DNA of 35,888 bases. Source: Rhodospirillales bacterium. Lineage in GTDB: Bacteria > Pseudomonadota > Alphaproteobacteria > CACIAM-22H2. Shown here one piece after another: positions 28,609 to 35,888 of this stretch. The position numbers and the translations under genes were made by a program. The stretch is from assembly GCA_947445225.1 (NCBI GenBank), contig CANFCX010000014.1, positions 1 through 35,888 of the forward strand, given 5' to 3'. The stretch's first letter is position 1. The number at the start of each line of letters is the position of its first letter. The notes under the pieces were generated by a model. It ran no database searches and was not told the DNA's origin. It worked only from the letters and a program-made list of their open reading frames with translations.

Positions 28609-29079
28609 TTAGCGGTTGACGCGGAACGGCTCGTGGCAGATCGCGCAGGCGCGGCTCATGTTCTCGATCTCGTTGGTAAGCACCTGGTTGTCACTGCCCT
28701 TGACCGCGGCCAACAACTTCTCGCCGGCGGCGACGACTTGAACGACGATCTTGTTGAATTCATCCGTCTTTTGCCAGATGGCGGGATCGGCGATGGTGTC
28801 GCCGCCCTTTTCCGTGCCCTTGGGAAACACCGACGGAATCTCTTTCGAGCCGGCGATAATGGCTTCGGTCCAACCCACGAAGCCCGCCTTCGACGTGGTC
28901 CGTCCCTTGGCGAAGCTGGACATCGCGTCGAGGTGATCGCCCATGGCCGTCATTACGGCCTTGCGATAGGCAATGATCTTCTCGGGCTCGTTGGCCGCGG
29001 AGGCGGAGAAATCGACGCCGACCAGCGCCGCCAAACCAATGCCGCCAATGATCAATCCCTTGGTAACGCTCCGTCGCAT
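28609..29079 (-). CDS. Cytochrome c' (paralogue C)
   Basis: This is a 156-residue exported cytochrome c' family protein and the first gene of the cytochrome run. The signal peptide is MRRSVTKGLIIGGIGLAALVG to FSASA. Family segments are IIAYRKAVMTAMGDHLDAMS and VFPKGTEKGGDTIADPAIWQK. The haem motif is CAICH (145-149), followed by EPFRVNR. The x-x residues in the haem motif (Ala-Ile) differ from Gly-Gly in A and B. The ATG at 29079 has a GGGAGGAATTG site; a further upstream ATG adds 11 residues without support. It lies 35 bp before the diheme gene and is divergent from the LOG gene. Confidence 0.92.
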   Translation of the reverse strand: MRRSVTKGLIIGGIGLAALVGVDFSASAANEPEKIIAYRKAVMTAMGDHLDAMSSFAKGRTTSKAGFVGWTEAIIAGSKEIPSVFPKGTEKGGDTIADPAIWQKTDEFNKIVVQVVAAGEKLLAAVKGSDNQVLTNEIENMSRACAICHEPFRVNR

Positions 29080-29275
29080 CAATTCCTCCCGTCGCGCATT
29101 AATATCAGGCACACCTAGGCCGCTTCGATCGAAATACAGCCCGATCTGGTCCAGCGTAGGGCAAGTCTGTATAGCAGAGCACTATGCCCTGTGGAAGCCC
29201 CCGCGGCGCGGGCTTTCCGGCGCGGGCGGCGGCACCGGCGCAGGTCGTCGATTTCCTGGTGTAGGACCCTCGCCC

Positions 29276-29860
29276 ATGGCCGAAATCCAATCCTTGTGTG
29301 TTTTCTGCGGGTCATCAAATTCTGGGCCACCGGCGCATCGCGCGGCGGCGGCTCGATTTGGTGCGCTGCTCGCGCATTCGGGCATCCACCTGGTCTTTGG
29401 CGGCGGCCGCGTCGGTCTCATGGGGGTCGTGGCCGATGCCGCGCTGGCGGCCGGCGGGCAGGTGACCGGGGTCATTCCGAAATTCCTGGAGGACATCGAG
29501 GTTGGTCACCCGGGAGTCACGCGATTGCTGGTGGTCGACAGCATGCACACGCGGAAACGCAAGATGTTCGATATGTCCGACGCGTTCGTGATCCTGCCGG
29601 GCGGCCTGGGGACGTTGGATGAGATGTTCGAGGTCTTGACCTGGAAATATCTCGGCCTCCACGCCAAGCCCATCGTCATCGCCGATTTCGACGGCTATTG
29701 GCGACCACTGCTGTCGCAGGTCGCGAGCCAGATACAAAACGGCTACACCGCGATGGAAGCTCAAAAAATGTTTTCGGTGGTCGATCGAGTCGAGGATATC
29801 CTGCCCGCCATCGAATCCGCACGTGTCCCACCCGCCGCCCCGGCATCCGAACGGCTGTGA
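29276..29860 (+). CDS. LOG family protein (cytokinin riboside 5'-monophosphate phosphoribohydrolase type)
   Basis: This 194-residue Rossmann-like protein belongs to the LOG/TIGR00730 family, often misnamed lysine decarboxylase. The hallmark [16 protein letters not shown] is present, along with [20 protein letters not shown] at the start and [20 protein letters not shown]. Known members release the base from nucleoside monophosphates, including cytokinin riboside forms. The bacterial role is unclear. The ATG at 29276 follows AGGA and matches the family start; the longer frame into the cytochrome region is spurious. icd begins 53 bp downstream in the same direction. Confidence 0.9.
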   Translation: MAEIQSLCVFCGSSNSGPPAHRAAAARFGALLAHSGIHLVFGGGRVGLMGVVADAALAAGGQVTGVIPKFLEDIEVGHPGVTRLLVVDSMHTRKRKMFDMSDAFVILPGGLGTLDEMFEVLTWKYLGLHAKPIVIADFDGYWRPLLSQVASQIQNGYTAMEAQKMFSVVDRVEDILPAIESARVPPAAPASERL

Positions 29861-29913
29861 GCCGGTCGGCCTCCGCCGCCGAGACGCTTCGATTCCGCAA
29901 CGGGAGTACAGAT

Positions 29914-31128
29914 ATGAAGAAGATCAAGGTCGCCAATCCCATCGTCGATGTCGATGGCGACGAAATGACGCGCATCATCTGGAAGATGATCAAGGATCGA
30001 TTGATCCTCCCCTATCTCGACATCGACGTGAAATATTTCGACCTGGGCATCGAGAACCGCGACGCCACCGAAGATCGGGTCACGGTCGAAGCCGCCGAGG
30101 CGATCCGGAAATACCGCGTCGGCGTGAAATGCGCGACGATCACGCCCGATGAGACTCGCGTCACGGAATTCAAACTAAAGAAGATGTGGAAATCACCGAA
30201 CGGCACGATCCGCAATATCCTTGACGGCACCGTGTTTCGCGAACCGATCATCTGCAAGAACGTGCCGCGCCTGATCACGACCTGGACCCAGCCCATCGTC
30301 ATCGGCCGCCACGCTTTCGGCGATCAATATCGCGCCACCGATTTTCGCGTGCCCGGCCCCGGCAAGCTGACGATGACGTTCACGCCCATCGGCGGCGGCA
30401 AACCGGTGCAATACGATGTGTTCGATTTCCCCAGTTCGGGCGTCGCGCTTGGCATGTACAATTTGGACGACTCCATTCGCGGCTTCGCCCGCGCTTGTTT
30501 CAACTACGCGCTGAACCGCGGCTGGCCGCTTTACCTCTCGACCAAGAACACCATCCTCAAAGCCTATGACGGACGCTTCAAGGATATCTTCCAAGAGGTG
30601 TTCGAAATGGAATTCACCGGTCCCTTCGCGGCGAAGAAATTGAGCTACGAACATCGGTTGATCGACGACATGGTCGCGACAGCGCTCAAGGTCAGCGGCG
30701 GTTTCGTCTGGGCCTGCAAGAATTACGACGGCGACGTGCAATCGGATTCGCTGGCCCAGGGGTTTGGATCGCTCGGCCTGATGACGTCGGTGTTGCTGAC
30801 GCCCGACGGCAAGGTCGTGGAGGCCGAGGCCGCGCATGGCACGGTCACGCGCCATTACCGCGAGCACCAGCAGGGACGCGAAACCTCGACCAACCCGATC
30901 GCCTCGATCTTCGCGTGGACGCGGGGCCTCGCCTATCGCGGCGAGTTCGACGGGACGCCCGAGGTCAAGCGTTTCGCCGACACCCTGGAAAAGGTCTGCA
31001 TCGACACCGTCGAAGCGGGCGACATGACCAAAGACCTCGCCGTGCTGGTCGGGCCGAAGCAGAAATGGCTGACGACGCGCCAGTATTTCGACAAGGTCGA
31101 TGCGAATTTGAAAAAGGTCTTGGCCTAA
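29914..31128 (+). CDS. icd: NADP-dependent isocitrate dehydrogenase
   Basis: Icd oxidatively decarboxylates isocitrate to 2-oxoglutarate in the TCA cycle, yielding NADPH. The 404-residue protein is of the eukaryote-like homodimeric subfamily II, not the E. coli type. It starts [20 protein letters not shown] and carries the Asp-rich metal site in [19 protein letters not shown]. The substrate and cofactor segments [19 protein letters not shown] and [16 protein letters not shown] follow. The ATG at 29914 has a GGGAG site. The upstream frame overlaps the LOG gene and is not real. The gene is followed by a hairpin and converges with alaS. Confidence 0.97.
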   Translation: MKKIKVANPIVDVDGDEMTRIIWKMIKDRLILPYLDIDVKYFDLGIENRDATEDRVTVEAAEAIRKYRVGVKCATITPDETRVTEFKLKKMWKSPNGTIRNILDGTVFREPIICKNVPRLITTWTQPIVIGRHAFGDQYRATDFRVPGPGKLTMTFTPIGGGKPVQYDVFDFPSSGVALGMYNLDDSIRGFARACFNYALNRGWPLYLSTKNTILKAYDGRFKDIFQEVFEMEFTGPFAAKKLSYEHRLIDDMVATALKVSGGFVWACKNYDGDVQSDSLAQGFGSLGLMTSVLLTPDGKVVEAEAAHGTVTRHYREHQQGRETSTNPIASIFAWTRGLAYRGEFDGTPEVKRFADTLEKVCIDTVEAGDMTKDLAVLVGPKQKWLTTRQYFDKVDANLKKVLA

Positions 31129-31137
31129 GGCGAAATC

Positions 31138-31159
31138 GGGCGGGCCGTTAGGCCCGCCC
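31138..31159. terminator. bidirectional terminator hairpin between icd and alaS
   Basis: GGGCGGGCC (31138-31146) and GGCCCGCCC (31151-31159) form a perfect 9-bp stem with loop GTTA. It lies between the convergent stops of icd (31128) and alaS (31168). Neither strand has a long T-run, so it may be a Rho-assisted or weak terminator, but its position fits both genes. Confidence 0.6.
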
Positions 31160-31167
31160 CACAAACG

Positions 31168-33822
31168 TTAGGCCGCCTTTGGCGCGGCGGCCAGCGCCCC
31201 TTCGATCGCGGCGAGCGCGGCATCGGCCTTGGACGGGTCCGAACCGCCGGCCTGGGCCATATCGGGGCGGCCGCCGCCGCCCTTGCCGCCGAGTGCCGCG
31301 GCCCCGGCCTTGACCAAATCCACGGCGGAAAATCGCCCGATCAAATCCTCGGTGACGGCCACGACCAGCGAGACCTTGCCCTCGCCCGATGCCACGATGG
31401 CGACGACGCCGGAACCCACTTGTTTCTTCAAATCGTCAGCCATTGTCTTGAGCTCTTTGGCCGGCACGTCTTCGAGCTTACGCGCGGCGAAGCGCACGCC
31501 CCCGATCTCCTTAGGGGCGGGCGCGGCGGCCGCGCCGCCACTGGCCATGGCGCGGCGCGCCTCGGCCAATTCACGTTCGAGCCGCCGCCTTTCCTCGATC
31601 AAGGCAACAACACGCTGCGGCAGCTCCGCCGGGCTCGCCTTGGCCGCCAGCGCCGCCGCGCGCAGCAATCCCTCTTCCTCGGCGACATGCGCCTCGGCCG
31701 ACGCGCCGGTGAGCGCCTCGATGCGCCGAACCCCGGCGCCGACCGCGCTTTCGCCGACGATCTTGAACAAGCCGATGTCGCCCGTACGCTGCACGTGAGT
31801 GCCGCCGCACAATTCGGTCGAGTAAAACCGGCCTTCGTCGCGGCCCATCGATACGACCCGGACTTCGTTGCCGTATTTCTCGCCGAACAGGGCCAAGGCG
31901 CCTTCTTTCACCGCCAGATCCGGCGTCATCAGGCGTGTCCGCGTCTCGGCATTCTGGCGAATGCGGCGGTTGACCTCACTTTCCACGCTGCGGATGTCGT
32001 CGGGCGACAGCGGCTTGGGATGGCTGATGTCGAAGCGCAGGCGATCGCGCGCCACGAGCGAACCCTTTTGCGTGACATGTTCACCCAAGCGGCGCCGCAG
32101 CGCCTCGTGGAGTAGATGTGTCGCCGAATGATTGCCCCGAAGCCCGGCGCGGCGTTCGCCATCGACCCGCAATTCGACGACATCGCCCAGTTTGACCGAG
32201 CCGCGGGTAACCTTGCCGACATGGACGTGGAGATCGCCCGCGTACTTGGCGGTGTCGGCGATCGCGATCTCCGTGCCCTGCGCGGAGAACATCGCGCCGG
32301 TATCACCCATCTGCCCACCGGATTCGGCGTAAAAGGGGGTCTGATTGACGACGACACTGATGTCGGCGCCGGCTTCCGCCTGCGCGATTTCCTTGTCGCC
32401 GGAAAGCAGCGCCACGATCTTGCCTTCCGCCGATTCGGTCTCATAACCCAGGAATTCCGTGGCGCCGAGCCGCTCGCGCAGCGTGAGCCAAATCTGCTCC
32501 GTCGCCGCGTCGCCCGAACCCGCCCAAGCCGCCCGCGCTTCATTGCGCTGGCGTTCCATCGCACTGTTGAAACCATCGAGATCGACCCGCCGCCCGAGTC
32601 CGCGCAATACATCCTGCGTCAGATCCAGGGGAAAGCCGTAGGTGTCGTAAAGGCGAAAGGCGATTTCCCCGGGAAGCGCGCCGCCCGCCGGCAGCTTCGC
32701 CATTTCCTCGTCCAACAGCCTTAGCCCGCGATCGAGCGTCTGCTTGAAGCGGGTTTCTTCAAGCTTCAAAGTCTCGGCGATGAGGGCGTTGGCACGAATC
32801 AATTCGGGATAGGCTTGGCCCATCTCATGGGCCAGCGCCGGCACCAGCTTCCACATCAAGGGATCGGTGCAACCCAACAAATGTGCGTGGCGCATGGCCC
32901 GGCGCATGATACGCCGCAGGACATAACCGCGGCCCTCGTTGGACGGCAGGACGCCGTCGGCGATCAGGAAACTCGCGGCACGCAGATGATCGGCGATGAC
33001 GCGATGAGAAACCGCCTGAGAACCGTCGGCCGGCACACCCGAGGCATCGGCCGATGCTACGATAAGCGCGCGCATGAGATCGGTATCGTAGTTGTCATGT
33101 TTTCCCTGCATGACCGCGGCGATGCGTTCCAGACCCATGCCCGTGTCAATCGAGGGTTTGGGCAGCGACAGCCGTTTGTCGGGCGCCACTTGCTCGAACT
33201 GCATGAAAACGAGATTCCAAATCTCGATGAAACGGTCGCCATCGGCTTCCGGGCTGCCCGGCGGTCCACCGGGAATGTGATCGCCGTGATCGTAGAAGAT
33301 TTCGGAGCACGGTCCGCACGGACCGGTATCACCCATCGACCAGAAATTGTCGGAGGTGGCGATCCGAATGATTCGGCTTTCGGGAACGCCCGCGATCTTT
33401 TTCCACAGATCGAAGGCCTGGTCGTCATCGGCGTAGACCGTGACCAGGAGCCGATCCCGCTTTAGCCCATATTCCTTGGTGATCAGGTTCCAGGCGAGTT
33501 CGATGGCGACGTCCTTGAAATAGTCACCGAAGGAAAAATTGCCCAGCATCTCGAAAAAGGTGTGGTGTCGCGCGGTATAGCCGACATTTTCAAGATCGTT
33601 GTGTTTGCCGCCGGCCCGCACGCATTTCTGCGCCGTCGCCGCCCGCTTGTAGGGTCGCGTCTCCGCGCCGGTGAAGACGTTCTTGAATTGCACCATGCCG
33701 GCGTTGGTGAACAGCAAGGTCGGATCGTTGCGCGGCACCAGGGGGCTTGAGGGCACGGCGGCGTGGCCGTGCCGCTCGAAATAAGACAGAAAGGCGGCGC
33801 GAATATCGTTGGCGCTGGGCAT
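31168..33822 (-). CDS. alaS: Alanyl-tRNA synthetase
   Basis: AlaRS charges tRNA-Ala and edits mischarged Ser and Gly. The 884-residue protein starts with the class II catalytic core: [20 protein letters not shown], then [13 protein letters not shown] and the [17 protein letters not shown] segment. A tRNA-binding region follows. The editing domain carries [13 protein letters not shown] and the zinc-type [13 protein letters not shown] motif. The C-terminal oligomerisation domain is Ala/Gly-rich and ends in a DHHA1-like [20 protein letters not shown]. Length and order are normal. It sits 263 bp downstream of recA in the same direction, the frequent recA-alaS neighbour order. Confidence 0.97.
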   Translation of the reverse strand: MPSANDIRAAFLSYFERHGHAAVPSSPLVPRNDPTLLFTNAGMVQFKNVFTGAETRPYKRAATAQKCVRAGGKHNDLENVGYTARHHTFFEMLGNFSFGDYFKDVAIELAWNLITKEYGLKRDRLLVTVYADDDQAFDLWKKIAGVPESRIIRIATSDNFWSMGDTGPCGPCSEIFYDHGDHIPGGPPGSPEADGDRFIEIWNLVFMQFEQVAPDKRLSLPKPSIDTGMGLERIAAVMQGKHDNYDTDLMRALIVASADASGVPADGSQAVSHRVIADHLRAASFLIADGVLPSNEGRGYVLRRIMRRAMRHAHLLGCTDPLMWKLVPALAHEMGQAYPELIRANALIAETLKLEETRFKQTLDRGLRLLDEEMAKLPAGGALPGEIAFRLYDTYGFPLDLTQDVLRGLGRRVDLDGFNSAMERQRNEARAAWAGSGDAATEQIWLTLRERLGATEFLGYETESAEGKIVALLSGDKEIAQAEAGADISVVVNQTPFYAESGGQMGDTGAMFSAQGTEIAIADTAKYAGDLHVHVGKVTRGSVKLGDVVELRVDGERRAGLRGNHSATHLLHEALRRRLGEHVTQKGSLVARDRLRFDISHPKPLSPDDIRSVESEVNRRIRQNAETRTRLMTPDLAVKEGALALFGEKYGNEVRVVSMGRDEGRFYSTELCGGTHVQRTGDIGLFKIVGESAVGAGVRRIEALTGASAEAHVAEEEGLLRAAALAAKASPAELPQRVVALIEERRRLERELAEARRAMASGGAAAAPAPKEIGGVRFAARKLEDVPAKELKTMADDLKKQVGSGVVAIVASGEGKVSLVVAVTEDLIGRFSAVDLVKAGAAALGGKGGGGRPDMAQAGGSDPSKADAALAAIEGALAAAPKAA

Positions 33823-34052
33823 GGCTTCGTCCTTGAGGAAAACCGCAGGCGCGCCCGGAACTTGGGGCCCTCAAGGCTCCCGCATCCGCGCGGCCGGTCC
33901 GGCATCGCCGTGTTGATGTAGCCTGGGGCCGGAGATGTGTCCAGAAGGGGCTAGGCGGATCGGACCCGCGCACGCGGAAGGGGTCCCGATTTGTCCCGCG
34001 GCTTAAGGCCTCGGACGGCGACCGTTCAAGACCCCGCGCGCCGAAAGGACCA

Positions 34053-34076
34053 GGGCCGGAGGATTGGCACCGGCCC
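34053..34076 (-). terminator. candidate recA terminator hairpin
   Basis: GGGCCGG (34053-34059) pairs with CCGGCCC (34070-34076) around a 10-base loop, 10 bp after the recA stop. The sequence beyond on the minus strand (TGGTCCTTTCGG) has a weak T-content, so it is a tentative terminator. The rest of the 33823-34085 spacer shows no gene. Confidence 0.4.
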
Positions 34077-34085
34077 CGATTTGGT

Positions 34086-35159
<1,074 letters not shown>

Positions 35160-35212
35160 GATGCACCTTTCCTTATTTCACAGGGTTTTAAGTGATGCAA
35201 CGTAAGGCCAAT

Positions 35213-35227
35213 GTACATGATTTGTTC
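35213..35227 (-). promoter_or_regulatory. LexA-box-like site 2 upstream of recA
   Basis: On the minus strand this reads GAAC-N7-GTAC, close to the alphaproteobacterial SOS operator GAAC-N7-GAAC. The second half-site has GTAC instead of GAAC. It lies 54 bp upstream of the recA start. The longer consensus shared with site 1 is GAACAAAnnnTGTACAnT. Confidence 0.55.
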
Positions 35228-35266
35228 CGACCTTTTTCCGCTTGGACGCGGTTGCGTTGGGACCGG

Positions 35267-35294
35267 ATTGTACACATTTTGTTCTCATATACAA
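35267..35294 (-). promoter_or_regulatory. candidate recA promoter overlapping LexA-box-like site 1
   Basis: On the minus strand TTGTAT (35289-35294) and TACAAT (35267-35272) stand 16 bp apart as -35 and -10 candidates. The -10 matches consensus at five of six positions, the -35 at only three. The second LexA-like site, GAAC-N7-GTAC, covers 35270-35284, that is the spacer and part of the -10. This is a good position for repression. Confidence 0.5.
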
Positions 35295-35323
35295 GCCCCA
35301 ATGAAGCCAATGAAGCAGGTATG

Positions 35324-35788
35324 TCACTGAGACAGAGCGGGAGGCGAGGCGCGCCGAAAAAGCTGGTTGACCATCGTGCGTAGTTCCGCGTCGCAGGCGC
35401 GACCACTGTCCACGAATTCGATCACCTTATCGACCTGTTCCTCCGACTGCATAGGCAACCGGAGGACTTCTTCGGTTTGCTCGAGTGTCAGGTAGCGACT
35501 GAGGTGTTCATAGGGATTTGGTGGCTCCTTCCAGTTCAGCCAGTTGCCAAGCATCGCTTTCCAGAACATACGTGCACCGAAGTTCTTGCTTTCTTGGAGG
35601 CATCGCTCGCAATCGCGCAGTTCGCTCAAATTATCGGAAGCCAGCGCCTCACCGTACCAAGCATGAAAATTGGCCACGCGGCACCGATATTCTTCAAACA
35701 ACACTTTTAGGTCGATGTCCTTAGGCAACGAAAGGTAGGTGTCAACGCCGGAGAGAAAGTGCATCGGCGCGCCGGAGTAAAAATGCAT
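35324..35788 (-). CDS. hypothetical protein
   Basis: I do not recognise this protein. It is 172 residues if started at 35842, 154 residues from Met19 (35788), or 146 from Met27 (35764). It is hydrophilic and helical-looking, with Trp-rich segments (FHAWYGEALAS, FWKAMLGNWLNWKEPPNP) and EQTEEVLRLPMQSEEQVDKVIEFVDSG. There are no membrane segments. The region before 35788 encodes a palindromic hairpin, so I prefer the later start. Base composition is lower in GC than its neighbours, which hints at acquisition, and it is upstream of recA in the same direction. Confidence that it is a gene is moderate. Confidence 0.55.
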   Translation of the reverse strand: MHFYSGAPMHFLSGVDTYLSLPKDIDLKVLFEEYRCRVANFHAWYGEALASDNLSELRDCERCLQESKNFGARMFWKAMLGNWLNWKEPPNPYEHLSRYLTLEQTEEVLRLPMQSEEQVDKVIEFVDSGRACDAELRTMVNQLFRRASPPALSQ

Positions 35789-35798
35789 CAGGGATGAA

Positions 35799-35830
35799 CG
35801 CAAGAAGGCCCCCGCGGGGGCCTTCTTGCG
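35799..35830. terminator. 32-bp perfect palindrome, terminator-like
   Basis: Two 16-base halves, CGCAAGAAGGCCCCCG and its exact complement, abut with no spacer. The central six bases would be forced into a loop in RNA. Following bases are GTTC on the minus strand and TTTC on the plus strand, giving weak T-tracts. It probably ends a transcript that enters from the right edge, though bidirectional use is possible. Confidence 0.6.
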
Positions 35831-35888
35831 TTTCGGCGTCATCCCTCAGGTCAGCCGTCCGGGGGGGTCGGTGGATCGGGAGCCGCGC

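Noticed and set aside
28973-29275. N-terminal extension of the LOG protein
   Set aside because: It would overlap cytochrome c' C on the other strand and lacks family resemblance; the ATG at 29276 matches the family start.
30193-31164. 323-residue frame on the minus strand
   Set aside because: It is antisense to icd, whose motifs are complete.

Overview
The window is an ordinary, gene-dense, GC-rich chromosomal segment of an alphaproteobacterium, most likely of Rhodospirillales type. I infer this from the gene order rpoZ-rsh-pdxJ-acpS-lepB-rnc-era-recO, the single bifunctional Rel/Spo homologue, a DUF1491 gene (a family typical of alphaproteobacteria), a 404-residue NADP isocitrate dehydrogenase, and recA upstream motifs of the alphaproteobacterial LexA type (GAAC-N7-GAAC-like). 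I see no insertion sequence, prophage or CRISPR array.

Positions 1-9480 (minus strand) form one long run read as rpoZ, rsh, pdxJ, acpS, lepB, rnc, era, recO, parC. It covers stringent response, PLP and acyl-carrier activation, protein export, RNA processing, ribosome assembly, DNA repair and decatenation. The run continues past the left edge with a gene whose RBS and first codons are visible. Divergently, 9735-10954 (plus) holds a NYN-domain nuclease coupled by a GTGA overlap to a family-5-like uracil-DNA glycosylase. Between rpoZ and the NYN gene lies an unexplained 104-nt rod-like inverted-repeat structure.

Positions 10951-13743 (minus) carry a MATE transporter, smpB and dapA. Positions 13892-17636 (plus) carry a soluble lytic transglycosylase, a 2-haloacid dehalogenase and a threonine/serine dehydratase. 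Positions 17633-20863 (minus) carry an orphan sigma-54 response regulator, rlmE and a Ppx/GppA phosphatase. A tRNA-Gln(CTG) follows at 21072, then a persulfide-dioxygenase-like metallo-beta-lactamase protein with an exported ankyrin protein (minus), a DUF1491 gene (plus), psd-pssA for phosphatidylethanolamine synthesis (minus), and an exported or anchored LysM protein (minus).

The most distinctive part is 26355-29079 (minus): three cytochrome c' paralogues and one diheme cytochrome c. The last cytochrome c' gene is bracketed by a perfect 17-bp inverted repeat that contains its own Shine-Dalgarno sequence. The window closes with a LOG-family gene and icd (plus), then alaS and recA (minus), with two LexA-box-like sites upstream of recA, and an unrecognised gene next to a 32-bp perfect palindrome.

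Most genes are confident housekeeping calls. The unusual material lies in the non-coding structures and in the cytochrome c' cluster. Nothing here proves a new system, but the inverted repeat around the cytochrome gene and the rpoZ-NYN structure are the two best leads.
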